Assembly: GCA_000940995.1 (NCBI GenBank)
Contig: CP005973.1
Span: forward strand, 1,674,001 to 1,738,000
DNA length: 64,000 bases
DNA from: Photobacterium gaetbulicola Gung47
Lineage (GTDB): Bacteria; Pseudomonadota; Gammaproteobacteria; Enterobacterales; Vibrionaceae
Reading direction: 5' to 3'
The position numbers and the translations under genes were made by a program. Under the pieces are notes generated by a model. It saw only the letters and a list, made by a program, of their open reading frames with translations. It was not told the origin of the DNA and made no database searches. This document shows, piece by piece, positions 42,235 to 51,180 of the stretch (position 1 is its first letter; every line of letters begins with the position of its first letter).

Positions 42235-43499
42235 TACTCAGCCTGCAGACCCATGTCTTGGGCAAGGGCCTCCAGGGCCTTTTCGAAACAGGCCAGTGGG
42301 GCCCGTACCGTTCCGGCGCCAATTTGACCGATGCCCGCTTCCTTGTGGGCAATACCAGTGTTAATGATCGGCGTGATACCGGTTTCGACAACATGGCGGA
42401 CATCCAGGCCGAGGCATGCGCCTTGGAAATTCCATGACGGGATCTGCAGCAGTGAGTTTTGCTCCACGAAAATCTCGGCCATCTCTTCAGAGAAATCCAG
42501 CGCCGCATCCACACCGCCAACACCGACAAATCGTGTTACGCCAGGCGCGGCGACCATCGCAGCCCCGCCGACACCATACGTTTCGGTAATGGCACTGTCG
42601 CCAACATCCGTATTCGCCTGCTCTTGGGAATAGCCGGTAAAATACAATCCTTCAGGGGTATTCACTGGCGCAGTAAACCACTGGTCCCCCATGCCGCTGA
42701 CACGAATACCAAAGTCCTTACCGTTGCGGGTCATCGCAGTCACAATGGTGCCCGCTTTGATAGTGGCCCCGGCGTCCATCGCACACTTACAAAATGCCAT
42801 CGCCAAGTTGAGGAAAAACTGATCGGTAATGCTCAGGAAATCAAACACTCTTTTCAACACATCCTTGCTGGCATCCACTGCCGCTATGCTCGGCGCTAGC
42901 GTACGGAGTAACAATGAAGAGGTCGCAATGTTACGCTGGTGGAATTCATCCCCCATGGTGATCCCCTGTGCCATAATGGCTCCTAGATCAACACCGCCCT
43001 CGGTATTTGCCAGCGCATCCTTGAGCACAGGCATCAGCTCTTCACGCATCCAGTGCAGACGCTGCTGGACTTCGTCACCGTAAGCGCCAAAGCGCATTAC
43101 TTTGCCGATCCCTTCATTCAGGTTGCAGTAGGCAAAGTTACCATCGGCTTTGTTTTCAACCACAATGACCGGCATGTTGGCCGAGGTGATCCCGCCCATT
43201 GGCCCTACGGCGTTATGGTGATGACACGGACTGAATTGCACCTCCCCCCCGGCAAGCATCGCCATTGCATCGGTGTCGGATGTCGCCCATCCCTCGTATA
43301 GGCAAGCACTGACACAGGCCCCCTGCATCGGCCCGGTCATCTCTTCCCATTTGATCTGCGGGCCGGCATGGAGCAGGTGCTTACCTTCTGCCAACCATGG
43401 GATAACTTCGCCGGCAGAGGTAACATCCACCCAAAATGGGCGCGCAGATTTTACTTTTTCCAAAACGGCTGCGTTGGCTTCACTAATTGATGAATACAT
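42234..43499 (-). CDS. allG: Oxamate carbamoyltransferase subunit AllG (DUF1116, YlbE-like)
   Basis: This 421-residue DUF1116 protein matches YlbE/AllG in length (419) and pattern: VDVTSAGEVIPWLAEGKHLLHAGPQIKWEEMTGPMQGAC near residue 25, HHHNAVGPMGGITSANMPVIVVENKADGNFAYCNLNEGIGKVMRFGAYG near 98, and RFVGVGGVDAALDFSEEMAEIFVEQNSLLQIPSWNFQGACLGLDVRHV near 323. It follows allF by 12 nt and overlaps allH. It probably forms part of the oxalurate-cleaving complex. Confidence 0.88.
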   Translation of the reverse strand: MYSSISEANAAVLEKVKSARPFWVDVTSAGEVIPWLAEGKHLLHAGPQIKWEEMTGPMQGACVSACLYEGWATSDTDAMAMLAGGEVQFSPCHHHNAVGPMGGITSANMPVIVVENKADGNFAYCNLNEGIGKVMRFGAYGDEVQQRLHWMREELMPVLKDALANTEGGVDLGAIMAQGITMGDEFHQRNIATSSLLLRTLAPSIAAVDASKDVLKRVFDFLSITDQFFLNLAMAFCKCAMDAGATIKAGTIVTAMTRNGKDFGIRVSGMGDQWFTAPVNTPEGLYFTGYSQEQANTDVGDSAITETYGVGGAAMVAAPGVTRFVGVGGVDAALDFSEEMAEIFVEQNSLLQIPSWNFQGACLGLDVRHVVETGITPIINTGIAHKEAGIGQIGAGTVRAPLACFEKALEALAQDMGLQAE

Positions 43500-43511
43500 A
43501 TCTTTAATTCC

Positions 43512-45173
43512 CTATTGCATTTGCTTTAATAGACTGGCCAATTTTGCGTTCCCGCCTGCGATGGGGGCCCACTGGTAATGCACGACTGGCGTCGCGGCAG
43601 ACTGCAAATCGTCGGCAAAACTGCGCAGTCCTACATTCACTACCCTGATCCCATCGAGCAAAGCGGGTCGCTCTTCAACCGCCTTTGTTCCTTGTTGTTC
43701 AATCAGAGCCTCTGACAGCAGCACCGCTTCTTCCAAGGTATTCACCACAGCCACACCGGCCTCAACCAAGGTTTCGATTTGCTGCGAGCGCTGCTGCGGA
43801 TCCGCCTCTGTTCCTGTTACCGTCGCGATGACGTGCAGCGGGCTTTGGCGCTTCGATTTTGCGCTTTCAACTGCCTCCACCAGCGCTGCCGCCGGATCCG
43901 CTGTTGCGCCATAGCCGATAACGACATCGAGCAATAGCACCCCAACCTGCTCATCGACTGCGCGTTTTTCAATTTCGAGGGTACGTGTGGTTGGATCAAT
44001 CATCGGGTGAGGGCGACCGACGGTATAGTGATCATCACCGAGGTCGATAATGAGGTGGCCGCCATCATTGAGCATAACGCCCTGGTCATGGGCATCATCG
44101 ACAGCCAAGCCAAGTTGCTCCGCGGTAAGCATCGCGGCCTCGGCAGCCAGAGTCCCGCCCGTGTATAGGCCGAGGATTTTCTTCCCAGCCGTTTTATTAC
44201 AACCAGGCACATACTGGCGGACATTGGCCAGCATCGCGGCAAGCCTGCCGGCTTCGGCAAGGCTGTTGGCAAAAAAGACATTGCCATCACGCGCCTTTTC
44301 ACGGCGGGTACCGAGGAACAGCGCCACCACCGGCTTGCTCATCGCTTTCATGGCTTGGATGACCGCTTGTTCAACTTCTGGAGCTGGCGGTTTGGAGACA
44401 AAAGCGACAACCTCGGTTTCCTGATCGTTATCCATCATCGCAAGCGCACTCAAGGCACTGGCACCACCGACGTCTGCCGATAAATCACGGCCCCCCAAGC
44501 CGAGCGCATGGGTAATACCTTGGCCTGCCAGGCAAACCTGGGACGCCAGTTCCTGAATCCCGGTACCGGAAGCCCCGACAATACTGATCGGCCCTTTCGG
44601 CAACACGTTGGCAAAAGCCAGCGGCGCCCCCGCAACCATAGCGGTACCGCAGTCAGGCCCCATCACCAACAACCCCTTTGCAGCAGCTTTTCTCTTTAGC
44701 GCGACCTCTGACTCAAGCGGGACATTGTCTGAAAACATCATCACATTCAGATCATTGTCCAGAGCCTCATCAGCCAAGTCGGCGGCATAATCACCCGCCA
44801 CAGAAATTAATGCCAAATTGGCCTCGGGCTGCTTTGCCAATGCCGTTTGCCAGCGGCGGACGACATCCAACCTCTGCCCGCCGGCGGATGCCTGTGCGAT
44901 GGATGCCAGTGCGCTATCGAGCTGAGCTGCAATCTCATCGGACACATCGCCGCTTTCAGCATTGGGGTGAATCGCCACACAAATATCATTGGGTGTGGCT
45001 TCGTCGAACAGTGGATGCCATAGGCCTGTGGACTCCAGCAGAGATTTGTTTGCCGGAGTGCCCATCATGACAGACACCTCCTCAACATTATCACCATTAC
45101 TCAATTGCCTTGATATCAGCATCAGGCTCACCGAGTCCTGAAAACAACCTTTTTTTAAAAATGCCTGGATCAT
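43512..45173 (-). CDS. allF: FdrA/AllF, oxamate carbamoyltransferase component
   Basis: This 553-residue protein has the acyl-CoA-synthetase-like FdrA architecture: a nucleotide/CoA-binding Rossmann region (MGPDCGTAMVAGAPLAFANVLPKGPISIVGASGTGIQELASQVCLAGQGITHALGLGGRDLS near residues 173-233) and a succinyl-CoA-ligase-like C-terminal half. E. coli FdrA (555 residues) is encoded next to ylbE/ylbF in the allantoin cluster. It is the first gene of the minus-strand operon, whose promoter lies in the 363-nt gap opposite allS. Confidence 0.9.
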   Translation of the reverse strand: MIQAFLKKGCFQDSVSLMLISRQLSNGDNVEEVSVMMGTPANKSLLESTGLWHPLFDEATPNDICVAIHPNAESGDVSDEIAAQLDSALASIAQASAGGQRLDVVRRWQTALAKQPEANLALISVAGDYAADLADEALDNDLNVMMFSDNVPLESEVALKRKAAAKGLLVMGPDCGTAMVAGAPLAFANVLPKGPISIVGASGTGIQELASQVCLAGQGITHALGLGGRDLSADVGGASALSALAMMDNDQETEVVAFVSKPPAPEVEQAVIQAMKAMSKPVVALFLGTRREKARDGNVFFANSLAEAGRLAAMLANVRQYVPGCNKTAGKKILGLYTGGTLAAEAAMLTAEQLGLAVDDAHDQGVMLNDGGHLIIDLGDDHYTVGRPHPMIDPTTRTLEIEKRAVDEQVGVLLLDVVIGYGATADPAAALVEAVESAKSKRQSPLHVIATVTGTEADPQQRSQQIETLVEAGVAVVNTLEEAVLLSEALIEQQGTKAVEERPALLDGIRVVNVGLRSFADDLQSAATPVVHYQWAPIAGGNAKLASLLKQMQ

Positions 45174-45536
45174 GTATGGCCACCTTTCTCATCCCAAAAT
45201 AAATAACGTTGAAAATTTTATTTTTCTTCAGCGTGATTCCCTGTATTTAGCTAGAGGTTAAGGCAGTCATGGAATTAAAATATTGAGCAATATCACACAC
45301 AATATATTGTTATAATATTTTCAAAAATAGACTGACTATCGTTCAATCATTATTTATGACACTGGATATAAGAACCTCGACTATTAAAATCTTTTATCAA
45401 ATCAAGCAATCATTTTAAAAAATATTTTTTTACATTTATATTTGTAACGCATATTAAAATATCGACGTAGATCATTTTTTTTAAGTAATATTCTTTTATA
45501 AGATGTTGTGAGTCTCATTCATTTTCAAGGACGCAC
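45174..45536. promoter_or_regulatory. Divergent allF/allS regulatory region
   Basis: This 363-nt, very AT-rich gap separates the divergent allF operon and allS and must contain both promoters. As LysR proteins usually bind between themselves and their target, AllS sites are expected here, but no single T-N11-A operator could be fixed by eye. Runs such as AATATATTGTTATAATATT near 45300 may provide -10 elements. Confidence 0.5.
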
Positions 45537-46463
45537 ATGCTAGACAGGGAAACAATCCGATCTTTTATGAAAGTAGCTGAATATGCTAATTTCTCCAAAG
45601 CGGCAGAAGTACTGCATAAGACACCTGCCGCTATCAGCTATCGAATAAAGGTGTTAGAAGATGCTGTAGATACCCAGCTTTTTATCCGTACCACACGCAG
45701 CGTGCACCTTACCGAAGCGGGTGAGCACCTACTTAGCCAATGTCAGAAGTGGCTCGACTGGATGGAAAGCATGCCGGATGAGCTACGCCAGATAGCCGAC
45801 GGTATTGAGCGAAATATTAATATAGTCATCAATAATTTACTATTCGACCAACATGCCGTCTCCCAGCTCATTCTGGCATTGCATGAGGCCTTTCCGTTTA
45901 CCCAAATCAATATCTCCAGCGCGGTATACATGGGGGTATGGGATGACTTATTAAACAACGATTACCACTTGGCTATTGGCGTACCAGGGCTCGATACTAT
46001 CGATAACACGGTAAAGTTAAGCCCTTTGGGTAAAATGAGCTGGACCTTTACACTGACCCCCAAGCACCCGCTTGCAACCCTCAACGCTCCGCTCAAAGAG
46101 TCCCAGCTCAGGCACCACCCTGCGATTAACATTGAAGATACCTCCCAACACATCAACAAACGCACGGCCTGGCTGTTGCGGGATCAAAAAGAGATTAAAG
46201 TGCCTGACCTGTCGACCAAAGTCGCCTGCCATATCAATGGAGCGGGTATAGGTTTCCTACCCAAAAACCTAGCTAATCCACTGATTAATGAGGGGTTACT
46301 GATTGAAAAAGAAGTGCAGTGGAGCCGTGCTCCGTCTCCACTTTCTATTGGCTGGCGCCAGGACTCTACCGGGGAAGTGACCCAGTGGATTATAGAATTA
46401 TTCAAAAAAAACGATCCTATAATCCAAGGTTTTTTAAAGAATATCGACCAGTTACACCACTAA
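45537..46463 (+). CDS. allS: LysR-family activator of allantoin genes, AllS
   Basis: This 308-residue LysR protein matches E. coli AllS (308 residues): FMKVAEYANFSKAAEVLHKTPAAISYRIKVLED, FIRTTRSVHLTEAGEHLLSQCQKWLDWMESMPDEL, IVINNLLFDQHAVSQLI, YMGVWDDLL and GIGFLPKNLANPLI. AllS activates the allD operon in E. coli under anaerobic allantoin growth, and here it faces allF. Its 3' end overlaps the carbamate kinase gene by 12 nt, tail to tail. AAGGACGC precedes the ATG. No AllR is present in the window. Confidence 0.93.
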   Translation: MLDRETIRSFMKVAEYANFSKAAEVLHKTPAAISYRIKVLEDAVDTQLFIRTTRSVHLTEAGEHLLSQCQKWLDWMESMPDELRQIADGIERNINIVINNLLFDQHAVSQLILALHEAFPFTQINISSAVYMGVWDDLLNNDYHLAIGVPGLDTIDNTVKLSPLGKMSWTFTLTPKHPLATLNAPLKESQLRHHPAINIEDTSQHINKRTAWLLRDQKEIKVPDLSTKVACHINGAGIGFLPKNLANPLINEGLLIEKEVQWSRAPSPLSIGWRQDSTGEVTQWIIELFKKNDPIIQGFLKNIDQLHH

Positions 46464-47396
46464 AGACGCATCGGGGACAACGGTACAAGCCGGTCTTACA
46501 CAGGTCCCCTTTTCACCTACCAGAATTTGTTCCACATCCTGAAGGGCACCAATGAATGCAATCTGGCCCGTCCGCTCTACGAACTGAATCACCGCCTCAG
46601 CCTTTGGCCCCATAGCACCGTCAGGAGCGGCAAAAGGACGCATCTGACTAACCGTCACATCCCGGAGTGCCCGTTGGTTAGGCGTTCCCCAGTCTTGATA
46701 AACCGCATCGGCATCCGTCAGGATCATCAGGTAATCCGCACCGATTTGTTCTGCCAGCATTGCGGCCACCGAATCTTTATCAATCACGGCTTCCACACCT
46801 TTATAACCCACTTGCTGCTGAACCACTGGCATCCCACCACCGCCGCAGCACACCACGGTTTTTCCTTGGTCCAATAAACTGACAATAGTACTTGCTTCAA
46901 GCACTTGTACGGGTTTTGGTGACGCAACGACGCGGCGGATATATTGGCCGTCTGGTTTCATCTGCCAACCATATTGCGCTTCGAGCTCAGCCTTGTCCTG
47001 CGGCGAATAGACCGGGCCAATGTACTTTGTCGGCAGGGCGAAAGCGGGATCGGAAGCCGACACTTCAACCCGAGTCAGCAAGCAAGACACCTCGTTCATC
47101 CCCTGCTCTGTCAGGGCCTGCACCAGCATATAGCCCAGCATCCCCTGGGTCTGCGCCACCAAGTTATCAAGCGGATAGGCCGGCACTTCACTGTAGGCCG
47201 AGTTTTGCAACGCCAGCAACCCCACCTGCGGACCGTTGCCGTGCACTATGGTCACGTCATAATCTTGATCCAACTGCTTGATCAGCTCTGCCGCCTTGTT
47301 GATATTCCGTTGCTGATTGGCAGCAGATAAGACTTCACCCCGTTTGAGCATAGCGTTGCCACCCAGGGCAATAACAATTCTCTTCTTGTTCATCAC
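46452..47396 (-). CDS. allK: Carbamate kinase of the ureide locus (AllK/YbcF-like)
   Basis: This 314-residue amino-acid-kinase-fold enzyme transfers phosphate from carbamoyl phosphate to ADP. It shows IALGGNAMLKRGE, VHGNGPQVGLLALQ near residue 53, the CCGGGGMPVVQQ loop near 192, VIDKDSVAAMLAEQIGADYLMILTDADAVY near 213 and the C-terminal GPKAEAVIQFVERTGQIAFIGAL. With AllFGH it would recover ATP from oxalurate. It is divergent from allE and convergent with allS. It could also be called an ArcC paralogue; no other arc gene is nearby. Confidence 0.9.
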   Translation of the reverse strand: MMNKKRIVIALGGNAMLKRGEVLSAANQQRNINKAAELIKQLDQDYDVTIVHGNGPQVGLLALQNSAYSEVPAYPLDNLVAQTQGMLGYMLVQALTEQGMNEVSCLLTRVEVSASDPAFALPTKYIGPVYSPQDKAELEAQYGWQMKPDGQYIRRVVASPKPVQVLEASTIVSLLDQGKTVVCCGGGGMPVVQQQVGYKGVEAVIDKDSVAAMLAEQIGADYLMILTDADAVYQDWGTPNQRALRDVTVSQMRPFAAPDGAMGPKAEAVIQFVERTGQIAFIGALQDVEQILVGEKGTCVRPACTVVPDASLVV

Positions 47397-47644
47397 ACAC
47401 CTTTTTTATATTTGATCTTTGTTATGCAAAATAAAAAAATTTATTATTTTGCGTATTTTTAAAATATTAACGACTCGTTTTTATGTCTAGATCAGCAACG
47501 GGATTTATCTGTTTATCAAACATTTTTATTTAATGTTGCTGCCAACATAAAATTAAACCTTTAAGTAAAAATTGAGATACTCAGATCACACTTTTATTAT
47601 TTCAATTAGATAATATTTATTCACCAACACAGCTTCTGGTAATA

Positions 47645-47679
47645 GGGCCCATAAAACTTCCTTCAGGGCCCGTTTTTTT
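47645..47679 (+). terminator. Terminator-like hairpin in the allE leader (possible attenuator)
   Basis: GGGCCC (47645-47650) and GGGCCC (47666-47671) can pair in a GC-only 6-bp stem with a 15-nt loop, followed by G and seven Ts. It lies 24 nt upstream of allE and in its orientation, so it is not the end of any annotated gene. It could be an attenuator or the end of a short RNA. Confidence 0.45.
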
Positions 47680-47702
47680 AGGTGACATATTCGAGGTATA
47701 AG

Positions 47703-48491
47703 ATGGGATACTTAAACAACAATACAGGATACATTAATGATCTGCTGGCAACCCGGGCCGTAATTAAAAAAAACAACTTTGCCATTCTTCCACCAGATGG
47801 TCTGGTAAAAAATGTCCTGCCGGGGTTTGAAAATTGCGACCTGACTATCCTGTCATCTCCACAACTAGGCGCCAGCTTTGTCGATTATCTGGTTACCCTT
47901 CATGACGGCGGTAACAACCGCTGTGGGTTTGGCGGCGAGGAAGTCGAAACTTTCTTCTATGTCATCTCGGGCCAAGTTTGTGTCGAGGCCGATGGCCAAC
48001 GCCATACCCTCACAACGGGGGGGTATATCTATTGCCCGCCAGGCACACTGCTGTTTATGGAAAATGCCAACCAGGGCGAGGATAGCCAGGCATTCCTCTA
48101 CAAGCGCAAGTATCAAGCTATCGCCGGCTACCAGCCCCATTTGCTGGTCAACCACCGCGATAACCTAGAGAAGGTCCACTACGAGGGGATGGAGGATGTC
48201 ATTGTTGAAGATCTGCTGCCGAAAGATCTCGGCTTCGACATGAACTTCCATGTTCTGACCTTTGCACCCGGTGCCTGTCATGGCTATATCGAAACCCATG
48301 TCCAGGAGCACGGCGCGTATATCCTGAGCGGTGAAGGTGTCTACAACCTAGACAACAACTGGATCCCGGTTAAGAAGGGGGATTACCTGTTCATGGCAGC
48401 ATACGTTCCCCAAGCCTGCTACGCTACAGGCCGCGGAGAACCTCTCAGCTACATTTATTCCAAAGACTGCAACCGAGATATTCCATTGTAA
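47703..48491 (+). CDS. allE: (S)-ureidoglycine aminohydrolase
   Basis: This 262-residue bicupin converts (S)-ureidoglycine to (S)-ureidoglycolate and ammonia. Two cupin repeats are visible (about residues 60-120, GGEEVETFFYVISGQVCVEADGQRHTLTTGGYIYCPPGT; and 185-250, FAPGACHGYIETHVQEHGAYILSGEGVYNLDNNWIPVKKGDYLFM), the second carrying the metal ligands. E. coli AllE has 261 residues. The ATG at 47703 with GAGG 6 nt upstream is chosen over an earlier in-frame start. A PucG-like aminotransferase gene follows. Confidence 0.94.
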   Translation: MGYLNNNTGYINDLLATRAVIKKNNFAILPPDGLVKNVLPGFENCDLTILSSPQLGASFVDYLVTLHDGGNNRCGFGGEEVETFFYVISGQVCVEADGQRHTLTTGGYIYCPPGTLLFMENANQGEDSQAFLYKRKYQAIAGYQPHLLVNHRDNLEKVHYEGMEDVIVEDLLPKDLGFDMNFHVLTFAPGACHGYIETHVQEHGAYILSGEGVYNLDNNWIPVKKGDYLFMAAYVPQACYATGRGEPLSYIYSKDCNRDIPL

Positions 48492-48525
48492 TTTTCACTA
48501 ATGCCAATTTAGTCATATCGCCTTT

Positions 48526-48560
48526 GGAAGCGTCAGTTTAATCTTTCGCTTCCTTTTTTT
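48526..48560 (+). terminator. Terminator after allE
   Basis: GGAAGCG and CGCTTCC form a 7-bp stem with a 14-nt loop, followed by seven Ts. It separates allE from the aminotransferase gene, which probably has its own promoter or is reached by read-through. Confidence 0.75.
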
Positions 48561-48742
48561 AATCGGAATTTGATTTTCAAAAGTTTTTATAAAAAAACCA
48601 GACTTCCACCTATATCAATGAAATCCTAGCCCCAATCCCGATATCCTCATGCTAAGTGCTGCCATTCCGTGCCCAGGAAATCAAAACATTCAATAGGTCA
48701 CAGCAGAAAGCCGACAAAATAAGATCAAGGAGCCCACAATCA

Positions 48743-49972
48743 ATGACGATTAACAATGCACTGTTTGAAACCCTCAATCCCCCCCAGCGCCTGCTGATGG
48801 GGCCAGGCCCGATCAATGCGTACCCTCGCGTCCATCAGGCTTTGTCAAACCAGCTCATAGGTCAGTATGACCCGGTGATGACCGAGTATATGCGCCAAAC
48901 CCAGGTACTTTACCGCCAGGTATTTCATACCCAAAACCCGGAAACCCTGCTAATTGACGGTACCGCAAGAGCGGGAATAGAAGCCGTCTTGGTGTCGATT
49001 CTTCAGCCTGGCGACAAGGTATTAATCCCTGTCATTGGCCGCTTTGGCCACCTGTTGTGTGAAATTGCCCAGCGCACCGGTGCCGAGATCACCACCATTG
49101 ATGTGGAATGGGGCAAGGTCTGTGATCCGCAGCAGATCGAGGACGCCATCAAACAGGTCAAGCCGAAGTTGCTGGCGACGGTTCAGGGAGACACATCAAC
49201 CACAATGAACCAGCCACTGGCCGAAATCGGGGAAATCTGCCAGCGTCACGATGTCCTTTTTTACTGCGACGCCACCGCCTCTGTGGCCGGTAACGAACTG
49301 CTGGTCGACGATTGGCACCTTGACGCCGTGTCGGTGGGTCTTCAAAAGTGCTTGGGAGGCCCTTCCGGCAGTGCACCTCTGACGCTCAGTCCAAAATTTG
49401 TCGAGCAGATCAATCGTCGCAAGCACATCGAGAAGGGCATCCGCGACCCGCACCATACCGATGGTATCGAAGCGATGATCCAATCGAACTACTTCGACTT
49501 GCCAATGATCCTCGACTACTGGGGAGAGGAAAGACTCAACCACCATACCGAAGCAACATCGATGCTGTACGCCGCCCGCGAATGTGCGCGACTGTTTCTT
49601 GAGGAAGGGCCGGCAAAAGTCATTGCCCGCCACAAGCAAGCGGGCGATGCCATGGCGGCCGGCCTGCAGGCTATGGGCCTGAGGCTGTTTGGCGACCAAG
49701 ACTACAAGATGAATAATGTGGTGGGCGTATACATCCCAGATTTGGTCGATGGCGAAAAAGTACGCCAAGAATTGCTGACCCGGTTTGGGATTGAAATCGG
49801 GACATCGTTTGGCCCGCTCAAAGGCAGGATATGGCGTATCGGGACAATGGGCTATAACGCCCGCCAAGAGGCTGTCCTCCATACCCTGGCCGCGCTAGAA
49901 GCAGTATTGTTTAAACACCGGGCCCAAATACAGCTCGGCACAGCTGTCGCGGCAGCGATGGAGTATTACTGA
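48743..49972 (+). CDS. pucG: Ureidoglycine-glyoxylate aminotransferase-like enzyme (PucG family)
   Basis: This 409-residue PLP enzyme of class V (alanine/serine-glyoxylate aminotransferase group) has the MGPGPINAYPRVHQAL start, DGTARAGIEAVL, GRFGHLLCEIAQRTGA, QGDTSTTMNQPL, CDATASVAGNELLVD with the cofactor aspartate, and the PLP lysine in SVGLQKCLGGPSGSAPL. In Bacillus, PucG (416 residues) converts ureidoglycine and glyoxylate to oxalurate and glycine; the ureide context favours that role over simple alanine-glyoxylate transamination. The ATG at 48743 with AAGGAG upstream is preferred over one 29 codons earlier. Confidence 0.85.
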   Translation: MTINNALFETLNPPQRLLMGPGPINAYPRVHQALSNQLIGQYDPVMTEYMRQTQVLYRQVFHTQNPETLLIDGTARAGIEAVLVSILQPGDKVLIPVIGRFGHLLCEIAQRTGAEITTIDVEWGKVCDPQQIEDAIKQVKPKLLATVQGDTSTTMNQPLAEIGEICQRHDVLFYCDATASVAGNELLVDDWHLDAVSVGLQKCLGGPSGSAPLTLSPKFVEQINRRKHIEKGIRDPHHTDGIEAMIQSNYFDLPMILDYWGEERLNHHTEATSMLYAARECARLFLEEGPAKVIARHKQAGDAMAAGLQAMGLRLFGDQDYKMNNVVGVYIPDLVDGEKVRQELLTRFGIEIGTSFGPLKGRIWRIGTMGYNARQEAVLHTLAALEAVLFKHRAQIQLGTAVAAAMEYY

Positions 49973-50005
49973 TTATTGGCGGTACACCGGGGCGCTGATC
50001 ACAAG

Positions 50006-50025
50006 GTGCCACCCGAGGGTGGCAC
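50006..50025. terminator. Terminator between pucG and ppiB
   Basis: GTGCCACC and GGTGGCAC form an 8-bp stem with a 4-nt loop, followed by GCATTGTTTT on the plus strand. It lies between two convergent genes. Confidence 0.7.
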
Positions 50026-50033
50026 GCATTGTT

Positions 50034-50528
50034 TTACTCTTTGATCGTCACTTTCTCGATGATAATGTCATCGAGCGGCACATCTTCATGGCCGAAACGG
50101 GTCATGGTCAGCGCTTTACCAATGTTGTTCACCACCATCATGCCGCCTGTGACTTTACCGAACACCGCATAACCCCAGCCTTGGTTGGTGGTAGCAGTGA
50201 AATCAAGAAAGTCGTTGTCTTCCAGGTTGATGAAAAACTGCGATGTCGCCGAATGTGGCGCATCGGTACGAGCCATTGCAATCGTGCCCGCTTTGTTTTT
50301 CAGGCCGCGGTTGGCTTCGTTGACAATCGGGTCACGGGTCAGCTTTTCCTTCATTCCCGGCTCGTGGCCACCGCCTTGGATCATAAAACCGTCAATCACA
50401 CGGTGGAAAATCGTTCCTTCGTAAAAGCCGTCTTTGCAGTATTGCAGAAAGTTCTTCGAGCTGACCGGAGCCTTGTCGAAATCCAGTTCGATTTCGATAT
50501 CACCGAAGTTCGTCGTGAAAATAATCAT
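50034..50528 (-). CDS. ppiB: Peptidyl-prolyl cis-trans isomerase B (cyclophilin)
   Basis: This 164-residue cytoplasmic cyclophilin has the same length as E. coli PpiB and its motifs: TNFGDIEIELDFDKAP, NFLQYCKDGFYEGTIFHRVIDGFMIQGGG with the catalytic arginine, TIAMARTDAPHSATSQFFINL and WGYAVFGKV. It speeds proline isomerisation during folding. An upstream in-frame start would add 20 residues not seen in the family, so 50528 is used. It is a housekeeping gene inside the ureide locus. Confidence 0.95.
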   Translation of the reverse strand: MIIFTTNFGDIEIELDFDKAPVSSKNFLQYCKDGFYEGTIFHRVIDGFMIQGGGHEPGMKEKLTRDPIVNEANRGLKNKAGTIAMARTDAPHSATSQFFINLEDNDFLDFTATTNQGWGYAVFGKVTGGMMVVNNIGKALTMTRFGHEDVPLDDIIIEKVTIKE

Positions 50529-50597
50529 AAAAATAACTTTGCTAAGTATGAGTGGCTGGCAGTATACAAAGCTTAGCGGATACCGCAAACACCATAC

Positions 50598-51089
50598 CTA
50601 TTCCCAGGCAGTCAGCATTTTCGCCAGTAACGCATCAAGCTGTTGCTGCTCCTCCTTTGACAACGCTGTAAGCTTGCGTTGATTGTTTCGGTGCAGCTCC
50701 TGAATAATTTCATCTATCAACACCCGGCCTGCCACTGTCAACTGCACCAGTTTGCTGCGTTTGTCTTCGGGATTATCCACCCGCTCAACCCACCCCGCCT
50801 TGGTTACCCGTGTCAGTACCTTGGTCAGTCCGCCAGAGCTCAGCAGCATCGAACTGTAGAGCTCGGTGGGCGACAGACAGAAAGGCTCGCCCCCTCTGCG
50901 AAGGGTTGCCAACACCCCGAAATCGGCACTTTGCAATGCGTATTGCTCAATCACCTGCGCCAAATCTTGCTGCAAATAGTCATGAAGACGGTGGATACGC
51001 AAAATCGGCGGGGAATGTTGCTCAAACGATTCGGGCCAATTTTGTTCGATATTTTTCAGAATATTAGCAACAGTTTCTTGCTTTGCCAT
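50598..51089 (-). CDS. MarR-family transcriptional regulator
   Basis: This 163-residue protein has a winged helix-turn-helix of MarR type (FGVLATLRRGGEPFCLSPTELYSSMLLSSGGLTKVLTRVTKAGWVERVDNPEDKRSKLVQLTVAG), including the DxRxxxxxLT wing. It is divergent from a Bcr/CflA multidrug exporter; two repeated AT-rich operator-like sites lie in the 91-nt gap. It most likely represses itself and the exporter, released by a small ligand. Confidence 0.92.
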   Translation of the reverse strand: MAKQETVANILKNIEQNWPESFEQHSPPILRIHRLHDYLQQDLAQVIEQYALQSADFGVLATLRRGGEPFCLSPTELYSSMLLSSGGLTKVLTRVTKAGWVERVDNPEDKRSKLVQLTVAGRVLIDEIIQELHRNNQRKLTALSKEEQQQLDALLAKMLTAWE

Positions 51090-51115
51090 CGTTCTACTCC
51101 TTCCTAACCCTCCAA

Positions 51116-51170
51116 ATATATCTTGCTGGAAAGATAAATACCATATAATATCTTTCCAGAAAGATAAATA
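51116..51170. promoter_or_regulatory. Tandem MarR operator candidates
   Basis: Two related boxes, TCTTGCTGGAAAGATAAATA (51121-51140) and TCTTTCCAGAAAGATAAATA (51151-51170), are spaced exactly 30 bp apart, about three helical turns. Each contains an inverted CTT...AAG core. They fill the gap between marR and the exporter start at 51181. Confidence 0.65.
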
Positions 51171-51180
51171 AGAGAGCTAT

